A DNA stretch of 15,402 bases, taken from the NCBI GenBank assembly GCA_041168985.1, contig JBEEKA010000167.1, positions 1 through 15,402 on the forward strand. Reading direction: 5' to 3'. This DNA comes from ZC4RG30 sp041168985 (lineage in GTDB: Bacteria; Pseudomonadota; Gammaproteobacteria; Steroidobacterales; Steroidobacteraceae). The notes under the pieces are model-generated. The model searched no databases and was not told the DNA's origin. It saw only the letters and a list, made by a program, of their open reading frames with translations. Position numbers and translations under genes: made by a program. Below, in pieces: positions 5,673-11,854 of the stretch (position 1 is the first letter of the stretch; each line of letters begins with the position of its first letter).

Positions 5673-5679
5673 CTACCGA
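5666..5679. repeat. 14-base inverted repeat TCGGTA-AC-TACCGA
   Basis: Perfect six-base arms around AC overlap the stop codon of the preceding gene. Like the palindrome at 4781-4800 it contains TACCG and an AC centre, so it might be a second, divergent site for the same regulator. This is weak and could be chance. Confidence 0.3.
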
Positions 5680-5707
5680 CCGAACACCACTACCGGAGGC
5701 CATGACG

Positions 5708-6028
5708 ATGGCTGACCACACACCTGGCCCGTGGACGGTAAACGGCAGGGTCATCGAGCAGGACGTTAGCGCGCCGGGCGTCGCCGGGTACGGCGTCTAT
5801 TGCATCGGCGGGGTCGATGACGACGCGCCACATTGGGAGGCGGACGTCCGGCTGATGGCCGCAGCGCCGGAGCTATTGGCCGCATGCCAGGCCTTTGTGC
5901 TGCTCATCGACAGCTGCGAGGGCATACGGGGCCGTTTCGATCTCTCGCTCTCCCGGCGCGATGCGAGGCTCTTTACGGCGCAAGCGCTGGCCGCGATCGC
6001 GCAGGCAACCGGGGAGGCCACATCGTGA
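5708..6028 (+). CDS. Small HTPGPW family phage protein, function unknown
   Basis: The 106-residue product begins MADHTPGPWTVNGRVIEQ and contains ADVRLMAAAPELLAACQAF. HTPGPW followed by a run ending in AR(L)(I/M)AAAPELLAAL is the signature of a very common phage and prophage protein of unknown function. The GGAGG at 5695-5699 sits eight bases before the ATG at 5708 but only two before the ATG at 5702, so the second start is preferred. The C-terminal half is helical with no catalytic motif. It overlaps the next gene by four bases. Absence of any known activity for this family prevents a functional call. Confidence 0.8.
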   Translation: MADHTPGPWTVNGRVIEQDVSAPGVAGYGVYCIGGVDDDAPHWEADVRLMAAAPELLAACQAFVLLIDSCEGIRGRFDLSLSRRDARLFTAQALAAIAQATGEATS

Positions 6029-6270
6029 CGGCCTCAATCATCCGCCTTATCCCCCACGGCCAGGACGGCCACTACCAGACCGACGCGTGCCGCGAGTGCA
6101 AAGCCGAGCTCGACGAGATATTCGGGCTGATGCGCGACCTCCTCGCGCGCGGCTTTGCCCGCATCGTCGGCAAGGACGAGTACGGGGACGACATCTACAC
6201 CGTCACCCCCGAGGGTGCCGAATGGCTCAAGTCCGCCGAAGCCCGGCGCGTGTTCGGGGTGGACGAATGA
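6025..6270 (+). CDS. Small unknown protein with a CxxC and winged-helix-like end
   Basis: GTG at 6025 overlaps the previous TGA (GTGA) and has GGGGAGG about seven bases upstream. The 81-residue product contains CRECKAELDEIFGLM and, near the end, DEYGDDIYTVTPEGAEWL. The latter resembles the last strand and helix of small winged-helix domains. Only two cysteines are present, so a metal site would need a partner or histidines (H10, H16). The family is not recognised. A small transcription-related protein is possible. Confidence 0.65.
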   Translation: MTASIIRLIPHGQDGHYQTDACRECKAELDEIFGLMRDLLARGFARIVGKDEYGDDIYTVTPEGAEWLKSAEARRVFGVDE

Positions 6271-6368
6271 GCGTCCTCCACCTGCTCCCAAACATCATCC
6301 TGACCGCCGCCACGGCCGCCCTTCTCTGGGCGGTCTTGGCCGGTCGAGGGCATGGGGGCCAGCAATGA
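6267..6368 (+). CDS. 33-residue single-span membrane peptide
   Basis: ATG at 6267 overlaps the upstream stop (ATGA) and the gene ends with ATGA shared with the next gene. The product MSVLHLLPNIILTAATAALL then WAVLAGRGHGGQQ has one hydrophobic segment at residues 4-25 and a short basic, glycine-rich tail. It could insert in the inner membrane with its tail inside. Coupled overlaps on both sides and preserved frame support a real gene despite its size. A holin-like, regulatory or superinfection-exclusion role cannot be told apart from sequence. Confidence 0.6.
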   Translation: MSVLHLLPNIILTAATAALLWAVLAGRGHGGQQ

Positions 6369-6766
6369 CACGCAAGCGCCCGATAGCCCCGCCGTGGGCA
6401 CTCCAGGACGAACAGCCCGAGCGCCAGCCCGTCGCCCGACCAATGGTCGAGGACACCCGCCCGCTCCGCGCCCGGCTCGGCGTGCCGCTGCCCGGCTGCA
6501 CCTGCGAGGACAACGACTGCCCGAACGCGCTCGCACACGACTACCACCACGAGAACGGCGGCTGTCTCGACTGCGAGTGCTCGATCGCTGCTCCGCCCAC
6601 GGTGAAGCGGTGCGACCTCGTGGGCGCTGTCACCGACACCCACCAGACCGAACGCGAGTTGAACGGATGGGCCGACGGCCTCGCCAACGGCTGGAAGCCA
6701 TCACAGGGTCGCCTGCTCGACGCACCGCGCGCGGTCGACCCGAGACAAGGAGCGTTCCCGCTGTGA
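6365..6766 (+). CDS. Small cysteine-rich unknown protein
   Basis: A 133-residue protein coupled to its neighbours by ATGA and GTGA overlaps. Residues 1-40 are proline- and arginine-rich and probably disordered. Residues 44-73 hold six cysteines and three histidines (GCTCEDNDCPNALAHDYHHE, then GGCLDCECS), suggesting a compact zinc-binding unit. The last 55 residues (ERELNGWADGLANGW) look helical. No known family is recognised. The role is unknown; nucleic-acid or protein binding is a guess from the metal motif. Confidence 0.65.
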   Translation: MTRKRPIAPPWALQDEQPERQPVARPMVEDTRPLRARLGVPLPGCTCEDNDCPNALAHDYHHENGGCLDCECSIAAPPTVKRCDLVGAVTDTHQTERELNGWADGLANGWKPSQGRLLDAPRAVDPRQGAFPL

Positions 6767-6984
6767 GCGCGCCCAAGCGGGACCAACCGTGCCCCGGCTG
6801 CGTCGCCGGGAAACGGGCGGCGGACGAACTGCTCTGCCCTGGCTGCTGGTACATGGTGCCGGCCGTCCTCCGGGCAGAAGTGCGCGCGCGCCGAGGGGAT
6901 GCCTCCTGGAGCGCGTCTCGCGTCCGCCAGCGCGCCATCGACCACGTACGCGCGCGCCATGCCGAACGAGGAGGTTCACGGTGA
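6763..6984 (+). CDS. Small zinc-ribbon protein
   Basis: GTG at 6763 overlaps the previous stop. The 73-residue product has CPGC at residues 10-13 and CPGC at 25-28, an evenly spaced four-cysteine zinc ribbon, followed by a basic helix (VPAVLRAEVRARRGDASWSA). A ribbon with a basic tail suggests nucleic-acid binding. I recall similar short proteins in phages of GC-rich bacteria (CPGCw..lP..lr..v), of unknown function. It shares four bases with the next gene. Confidence 0.7.
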   Translation: MSAPKRDQPCPGCVAGKRAADELLCPGCWYMVPAVLRAEVRARRGDASWSASRVRQRAIDHVRARHAERGGSR

Positions 6985-7229
6985 GCGCACGACACATCGC
7001 TGCCGGGTGGTCGCAATACGCCGAACACGTCCTGCCAAAGGAAGCAGGCGCCGTACAAAAGACCGAAACCCGCCGGGCGTTCTACGCGGGCGCGGTCGCC
7101 GTTCTCGCCCGCGTCATGGCGCAGGTGAGCGATGAGGACGAAGTCACCGACCAGGACATGCAGGTGATGGACGACATCATGGCTGAGTTGGAGGAATTCA
7201 AGGCTGAGTTGGAGGCTGGAAGGCGATGA
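6981..7229 (+). CDS. Small helical acidic protein, unknown
   Basis: GTG at 6981 overlaps the upstream stop and is preceded by GAGGAGG (6968-6974). The 82-residue product is largely helical. A neutral start (ARHIAAGWSQYAEHVLPKEA) is followed by an aromatic helix and an acidic end (VSDEDEVTDQDMQVMDDIMA, then ELEEFKAELEAGRR) that could form a coiled coil. No cysteines, membrane span or catalytic motif is seen. Phage genes of this kind are often orphans, and I do not recognise this one. Confidence 0.65.
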   Translation: MSARHIAAGWSQYAEHVLPKEAGAVQKTETRRAFYAGAVAVLARVMAQVSDEDEVTDQDMQVMDDIMAELEEFKAELEAGRR

Positions 7230-7402
7230 CCCCTGCCGAACTGGTCACCATCCGTACGCGGCTGCGCCTGAGCAAGATCGCCCTCGCGACGCTGCTCGAC
7301 CGCACCCCGCGCACCATCTACGCCTGGGAGCACGGCGAAGGCCCGATCCCCGAGAAGATCGCACGGCGCGTCCGTGCGCTGGAGCAAGGAGTACCGAAGT
7401 GA
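7226..7402 (+). CDS. XRE-type helix-turn-helix protein, 58 residues
   Basis: ATG at 7226 overlaps the previous stop (ATGA), and the TGA at 7400-7402 overlaps the methyltransferase GTG. The product reads MTPAELVTIRTRLRLSKIAL, then ATLLDRTPRTIYAWEHGEGP and PIPEKIARRVRAL. This is the typical XRE/Cro fold with a recognition helix RTPRTIYAWEHG, essentially just the DNA-binding domain. It is a good candidate for a local repressor, perhaps acting on the palindrome at 4781-4800 or controlling the methyltransferase like a C protein. The target is inference; the fold is clear. Confidence 0.8.
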   Translation: MTPAELVTIRTRLRLSKIALATLLDRTPRTIYAWEHGEGPIPEKIARRVRALEQGVPK

Positions 7403-9019
7403 CCGACGGCAAGATTGTCGATTGCTTTGCCGGCGGCGGTGGCGCGTCCACGGGCATCGAACGCGGCGCCCGGAGGTTCGTGAACGACGCGATCAACCAC
7501 GACCCGCAAGCGGTAGCGATGCACATGGCGAACCACCCCCGGACGCGGCACTGGACGCAGGACGTGCACAATGTGGACCCGCGCGCGGTGGCCGAAGGCG
7601 AGCCGATTTCGCTCGCCTGGTTCAGTCCCGATTGCACACACTTCTCCCGGGCCAAGGGCGGGAAGCCGCGCCAGAAGCACATCCGCGATCTCGCGTGGGT
7701 AGTCGTGAGGTGGGCCGGGCTGGTCCATCCCGACGTGATCATGCTGGAGAACGTGCCCGAGTTTCGGACGTGGGGACCGCTCGACGATGACGGCTTTCCC
7801 ATCAAGGAGCGGACGGGCGAGACGTTCCTGCAGTGGCGCGACGAGCTGGAGGCGCTGGGCTACGAGATCCAGTTTCGCGAGATGCGGGCCTGCGACTACG
7901 GCGCGCCGACGTCACGCAAGCGCTTCTTCATGGTCGCGCGCTGCGATGGCCGACCGATCGTCTGGCCCGAACGAAGTCACGGGAAGGGGCTCCTGCCTTA
8001 CCGGACGGCGGCGGAGTGCATCGACTTCAGCATCCCGTGCCCGTCGATCTTCGACCGCAAGAAGCCGCTCGTGGAGGCGACGCAGCGCAGGGTCGCGAAC
8101 GGCATCAGGCGGTACGTCATCGAGGCCGCACAGCCGTTCGTCGTCAGCCTGACGCACCAGGGCGGCGACGCTCGGAACTTCGGCGTCGGCGAGACCTTCC
8201 CGACGATCACCGGCGCCCACCGCGGCGAGCTGGCATACGTCACGCCGACGCTCGTGCAGACCGGTTACGGCGAACGTCTCGGCCAGCGCCCGCGATCGCT
8301 AGACCTACACAAGCCGCTCGGCACCATCGTCGCGGACGGCGCCAAGCACGCCCTCGTCGCGCCGACGATCGTGCGCATGAACCACGACGGTCAGGGGAAG
8401 CCAGCCGACAGCGTTGAAGACCCGCTGGCCACCATCACGACGCAGCACAACAAGCACCTGCTGACGACGGCATTCCTCGCGAAGCACTTCGGCGGCCACG
8501 AGACACCCGGCAGATCGCTCTCGGCACCCGTCGACACGGTCACCAGCCGCGACCATCACGCGCTCATCACGTCGCACCTCGTGAAGCTCTACGGAACTGC
8601 GAACGGTGCCCCTGTAGACGAGCCGATGCCGACCGTCACGGGGGGTGGGCAGCACATCGCCGAGGTCCGCGCGTTTCTGATGCACTACTACTCAGGAGGC
8701 GGACAGACGCGCGCACGCCGTCACCTCGAAGACACGCCTCGCGCTCGGGCTCGTGTGGCTGGCCGGGGAGCCGTACCAGATCGTCGATATCGGGATGCGG
8801 ATGCTCACGCCGCGCGAGCTGTTCCGCGCGCAGGGCTTCCCCGACAACTACGTGATCGACCCACTGTTCGAAGGCAAGAGGCTCACGAAGACCGGGCAGA
8901 TCCACATGTGCGGCAACTCGGTGTGCCCGGACGTGGTGGCTGCGCTGGTGGAGGCGAACGTCGGGCGCGACAGCCAGGCCCCGCTCTGGGGCATCGAAGC
9001 AGCGGGAGGTGGGATGTGA
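7399..9019 (+). CDS. DNA cytosine-5 methyltransferase, frameshifted near 8704-8720
   Basis: This enzyme family transfers a methyl group from S-adenosylmethionine to cytosine, often protecting phage DNA from restriction. Residues 8-21 are motif I (DCFAGGGGASTGIE), C79 in SPDCTHFS is the catalytic cysteine of motif IV, ENVPEF at 117-122 is motif VI, and YGAPTSRKR at 167-175 is motif VIII. A long recognition region holds repeated modules ending like PL.TI....HALV. The first frame fails after YYSGGGQT near 8709. The remainder (AVTSKTRLALGLV from about 8717, then MLTPRELFRAQGFP and GNSVCPDVVAAL, motifs IX and X) continues one base further along, to the stop at 9017-9019. About five to seven residues also seem missing there. 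As read, no functional enzyme is made without frameshifting. A sequencing or assembly error in the CGCGCGC tract is possible. Confidence 0.9.
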
Positions 9020-9171
9020 CGAAGATCCAGTGGACGGACGAGACGTGGAACCCCGTCGTGGGCTGCACTCGGTACGGGCCGGGGTCGAAGATGAACCGCT
9101 CCGTGTCGAGCGTTGCCCCGACGATGACCGCCGCGGGCTCAAAGAGAGTCGGCTGCCGGAGACGTCCGTAG
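9016..9171 (+). pseudogene. Truncated DUF5131 (phage Gp37/Gp68) gene
   Basis: GTG at 9016 overlaps the methyltransferase stop and has GGGAGGT five bases upstream, so the start is intact. The product opens TKIQWTDETWNPVVGCTR, the unmistakable start of the DUF5131 (phage Gp37/Gp68) family. Intact members are roughly 230-300 residues and continue with PGCxxCYA, a cysteine cluster of radical-SAM appearance. Here the match stops at PGSK (about residue 23), the cysteine cluster is missing, and 28 unrelated residues lead to a stop at 9171. After about 9088 the DNA reads as coding on the opposite strand, so the gene has been cut by a rearrangement or a mis-join. Confidence 0.85.
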
Positions 9172-9230
9172 TAGAGCGTGCCGCCCACAGCAGGCCCCTC
9201 GCAGACCGCACACAACGGCCACGTCCTCAC
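9088..9230 (-). pseudogene. 5' remnant of an unknown small cysteine protein gene
   Basis: A GTG at 9230 overlaps the stop of the zinc-finger gene (GTGA), the usual spacing in this cluster. The frame starts RTWPLCAVCEGPAVGGTLYY, then GRLRQPTLFEPAAVIVGATL and DTERFIFD. It looks like genuine protein with a CAVC pair. From about 9088 downwards the same frame merely reads the antisense of the DUF5131 and methyltransferase genes and does not stop until 8883, giving a nominal 115 residues. The real 3' end has therefore been lost at the junction. The family is not recognised. Confidence 0.55.
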
Positions 9231-10084
9231 CTGCTCCACAGAAGGCGCTCGATGCGGTCCATGACCTCGATGGCGTCGCTCGGGCTGGACATCTGCGGCC
9301 CCGCGCCTTCGAGCCAACTGAGCAGCGTATCGACGTAGCGGCCCTGGCGCGGCGTCAGGCCGTCCGGGTCGAGGCCCGCGTGGCGAGCTGCCGGCGCCGG
9401 GAGCGCATCGCACACCGCGCACAGCTCCCCGACGGTCGCTTCCGCGTTCTCACAGATGGCGCACCGCTGCGGTTCTGGAGCGATCTTCTGGCTCGCCAAA
9501 GGGTCGGGGCGTTCGGTGAACCCGTACTCAGCCACGACGACCCTCTCCTGGAGCCCGACGGCGCTCACGTCGCCCGTCACGGCGGTGGGCTGCGGGCGCT
9601 TCTGTTTCCGTGGCGAAAGCACGTTGTGGAGCTTCGACCGGTGGATGCTGACGGCCAGTGCGCTAACGAAGGTGCGGGGGCAATCGGGGCACACGTTCAC
9701 GGCGGCTGCGGCAGGCATATTTTCCGGAATATCTGCGCTCGCAATTTCGCGCGCTGCCTCGACGGTGCGCGCGCGGTGGAGTCGCGTCATCCGGTGCGCC
9801 AGGTACTGGCCGTAGCGGTCGAAGTCCAGGGAACACAGCACACAGCGACGGTGCGCGGCTTCCTGGTGGTCGGCGAGGCGGTCGTAACTCGAGAATTCGC
9901 CCCCGCACTCGGCGCAGTTCGGCGCGCGCTTCTTCACCCGGTCGTTCCATGTGGCCGAGGATGCATCGTTGCCGTCGGTGAAGTCGCGCTCCTCGCCGCA
10001 GAACTGGCACTCGCCGTGGCTCACGCCGTCCACGGGAGTCCCGACCTTCCACCGGTGCTGGCAGTCCATCGTCGCGCTCGTCAT
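9227..10084 (-). CDS. Protein with three C2H2 zinc fingers and flanking CxxC motifs
   Basis: The 285-residue product has a string of metal-binding modules. It opens with CQHRW and CQFC (C8, H10, C26, C29), a ribbon I have seen in phage proteins. Three fingers then match C-x2-C-x12-H-x4/5-H exactly: C57, C60, H73, H78; C81, C84, H97, H103; and C132, C135, H148, H153, each with the usual aromatic residue (F or D-F) after the second cysteine. Later CAIC and CAVC (C208, C211, C222, C225) form another possible site. The last 50 residues (GLDPDGLTPRQGRYVDTLLS) are helical. ATG at 10084 overlaps the J-domain gene stop (ATGA). Arrays of classical C2H2 fingers are unusual in bacteria and phages. DNA or RNA binding is the obvious inference. 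Confidence 0.85.
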   Translation of the reverse strand: MTSATMDCQHRWKVGTPVDGVSHGECQFCGEERDFTDGNDASSATWNDRVKKRAPNCAECGGEFSSYDRLADHQEAAHRRCVLCSLDFDRYGQYLAHRMTRLHRARTVEAAREIASADIPENMPAAAAVNVCPDCPRTFVSALAVSIHRSKLHNVLSPRKQKRPQPTAVTGDVSAVGLQERVVVAEYGFTERPDPLASQKIAPEPQRCAICENAEATVGELCAVCDALPAPAARHAGLDPDGLTPRQGRYVDTLLSWLEGAGPQMSSPSDAIEVMDRIERLLWSR

Positions 10085-10611
10085 CGCGCTCTCACCTTCT
10101 CGATCGCCGCGTTCAGTTCCTGCATTCGCTCGGTGGAGCCGCCGGCGTCCGGGTGCGCGCTCCGCGTCAGCGCCTTGTAGGCCGCTTCCGCGATCTCCAT
10201 CGGGGCGTCTGGCCGGATGCCTAGCACCTCGAACGGGTCGCGCTCGCGCACGGGTGCCGGCAACGCGGCATAGTTCTGTCGGAGCACTTCGCCCAGACCA
10301 CGCGCTTCGTTCAGGCGGATCGCCTCGATGGCGAGGTAGAGCGCGCGGGCGTTATCGACGACTCGCCCGAACTTGTCCGTCCACAGCTCCTTTCGCTCGT
10401 TCGTCTCAGGGTGGACATAGCGCAACGTCACCCGTTTCTCGTCCTTCGAGAGGTTCGCCGCGACGTAGCGCGTGGTGTTCGCCTCGATGTCCCACTCAAT
10501 CTTCTTGGTGGACCAGGAGCCGAACACTTCCTTGGCCCACTTGCGGAAGGTGTCGGCGAGCGCGGCTTTCGTTTCGCCCCACCCCTTATCGGTGCTCAGG
10601 TCGTAGCTCAT
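10081..10611 (-). CDS. Phage J-domain (DnaJ-like) protein
   Basis: The C-terminal third (about residues 125-176) is a J domain: DPFEVLGIRPDAPMEIAEAA, then YKALTRSAHPDAGGS with the HPD motif at 153-155, which in DnaJ proteins stimulates Hsp70 ATPase. The N-terminal 110 residues (KGWGETKAALADTFRKWAKE, then RYVHPETNERKELWTDKFGR) form a separate domain that I do not recognise, which probably selects the substrate. ATG at 10611 follows a purine-rich GAGAGAGAG stretch, 13 bases after the RusA stop. Similar J-domain proteins are common in phage replication clusters, perhaps recruiting host DnaK to replication complexes. Here the domain is at the C-terminus, unlike the classical N-terminal arrangement. 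Confidence 0.85.
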   Translation of the reverse strand: MSYDLSTDKGWGETKAALADTFRKWAKEVFGSWSTKKIEWDIEANTTRYVAANLSKDEKRVTLRYVHPETNERKELWTDKFGRVVDNARALYLAIEAIRLNEARGLGEVLRQNYAALPAPVRERDPFEVLGIRPDAPMEIAEAAYKALTRSAHPDAGGSTERMQELNAAIEKVRAR

Positions 10612-10624
10612 CTCGTTCTCTCTC

Positions 10625-11071
10625 TCAGACCGCCACGGGGCGGACAGTGATTTCGGTGCGTGCCGGGCGTACCCACGGCCGCTTCACCGCGTGCAGCTCG
10701 ACTACCTGGTGGTCATCGACCCAGGCGATCTCATTGAGGCCGTCGAGCACGGCCTTCACGAGGTTGTCGATGTCGGCTACCGGCGTCGTCCCGTAGAAGC
10801 CGATCTCGACGGCGAGGTAGCCTTCCAGCCGCGGACGCCCGTGGGCGGACACGAACTCCCACCCGACCGTTTCCTCCCACGCCTTGGTGGTCGCGGGCGT
10901 GTAGGTCTGGTGCCGCCCGTTGCGGTCCCGCCCGGAACGCGGACGGCCCTTGGCGCGGGCTACGCCCTTGATGACGACTGAGTAGGCCCGGCGAGCGCCT
11001 TTCGGCTCGCCAGCCCCTTCCAGCGCGGCCACGGAGCGTTTTTCGGTTGTAGGCTGTCTTCGCTCAGTCAT
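10625..11071 (-). CDS. rusA: RusA-family Holliday junction resolvase
   Basis: RusA enzymes cut four-way DNA junctions, in phages to process recombination and replication intermediates before packaging. The 148-residue product has normal length and the family core: a basic KGVARAKGRPRSGRDRNGR segment near residues 36-53, then the acidic site PVADIDNLVKAVLDGLN with D100, D102 and D110, followed by WVDDHQV at 118-123. ATG at 11071 has GGAGGT six bases upstream and overlaps the end of the transglycosylase-like gene by eight bases. It fits with the RecT-like annealing protein and the ATPase of the same strand cluster. All expected catalytic acids are present. Confidence 0.93.
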   Translation of the reverse strand: MTERRQPTTEKRSVAALEGAGEPKGARRAYSVVIKGVARAKGRPRSGRDRNGRHQTYTPATTKAWEETVGWEFVSAHGRPRLEGYLAVEIGFYGTTPVADIDNLVKAVLDGLNEIAWVDDHQVVELHAVKRPWVRPARTEITVRPVAV

Positions 11072-11612
11072 CAACTGACCTCCGGCACGCGGGGTCCCAC
11101 TGGCCGAACGCTGGCTGTCCGCGTTCGAGGTTGTAGTTCACGATCATCAGTGCCACCCTCGCGTTCCAAACCGGGTCAGGCCAGACGTCCTCGGGCACTC
11201 CGAAGTAGAGGAACCAGCCCCGCCAGTACCCGGTGGCGTACTCGCCCGACATCGCGATCCCAAAGAGTCCGCGGAAGGGGCCGCGGCTGTTGCCAGGGAT
11301 CCAGCGCGACTCGCAGAACGCGACGGCTGCCCCCTGGACTTGCAGCTCCAGCGGCCAGCCGGCGGCGACGAGGACTCGACGAACCTCGTCAGCCGTCAGC
11401 GGATCTAGTTGAACGGGTACCGCCTCTGGAAGCGTCGGTACCACGGCTTCCGCATCCTGATTCGCCAGAACTTCTTGCCCCCGCCCCGGGGCAGCTTCGG
11501 TCGGTGTCGGCTCACGGGTTCCTCCTGGAAGCTGATCGGAATGACGTTTGGAATATCCGCGCTCGCCGTTGCGCAGCGAGTAGATCGGAGAGTTGGTGAC
11601 CGTGTTAGGCAC
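11064..11612 (-). CDS. Lytic-transglycosylase-like domain protein
   Basis: Residues 90-178 look like a lysozyme-superfamily (SLT-type) domain: AVAFCESRWIPGN with candidate catalytic E101, RGLFGIAMSGEYATG, and the closing pattern NARVALMIVNYN...FGQWDPACR typical of peptidoglycan-cleaving transglycosylases. The first 70 residues are polar and probably flexible, with no signal peptide or membrane span. I chose GTG at 11612 because GGAGG lies seven bases upstream; a longer frame to an ATG at 11660 lacks this. The gene sits unexpectedly inside the DNA-metabolism cluster next to rusA, not with a holin. It may be an endolysin or virion-associated hydrolase. The activity call is from motif resemblance. 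Confidence 0.7.
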   Translation of the reverse strand: MPNTVTNSPIYSLRNGERGYSKRHSDQLPGGTREPTPTEAAPGRGQEVLANQDAEAVVPTLPEAVPVQLDPLTADEVRRVLVAAGWPLELQVQGAAVAFCESRWIPGNSRGPFRGLFGIAMSGEYATGYWRGWFLYFGVPEDVWPDPVWNARVALMIVNYNLERGQPAFGQWDPACRRSVDD

Positions 11613-11676
11613 GGTAGATCCTCCTGGGTGAACGACCGCCTCCAGAGGGAGGACGGCCATGATGATTGAGATGGCT

Positions 11677-11695
11677 AAAAGCCCAACGTGGTTGG
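11677..11695 (-). terminator. Weak hairpin plus T4, possible terminator
   Basis: On the minus strand, CCAAC-CAC-GTTGG (11695-11683) followed by GCTTTT lies in the 86-base gap after the 51-residue gene. Stem and T run are short, so termination would be partial at best. Confidence 0.3.
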
Positions 11696-11698
11696 CAT

Positions 11699-11854
11699 TC
11701 AGGACGCTCCCCTTTGCGCTGGCGCGGCTTCCGGGCCGCTAGGCTGTCCGCTCTTTGTCTCGAACTGGCCGCACGTCGCACACCAGGCGTCCGCGCGCGT
11801 GTCGAGCGCCCAGACCTTCCCGCACGGGCACCACTTCCCCGCCGCCGGCGTCAC
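11699..11854 (-). CDS. 51-residue zinc-ribbon protein
   Basis: GTG at 11854 overlaps the ATPase gene stop (GTGA). The product reads TPAAGKWCPCGKVWALDTRA, then DAWCATCGQFETKSGQPS: two cysteine pairs, CPC and CATC, about 16 residues apart, as in minimal zinc ribbons, with a disordered Pro/Ala-rich tail. Codon overlap with its neighbour and the strict cysteine pairing support it despite its size. It may be a partner of the ATPase upstream, whose own C-terminus carries CCMC...CEEH. The function is unknown. Confidence 0.7.
   Translation of the reverse strand: MTPAAGKWCPCGKVWALDTRADAWCATCGQFETKSGQPSGPEAAPAQRGAS

Noticed and set aside
8636..9422. Minus-strand open frames antisense to the methyltransferase end
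   Set aside because: The plus strand carries conserved motifs IX and X here; only the piece above about 9088 looks like real minus-strand protein.
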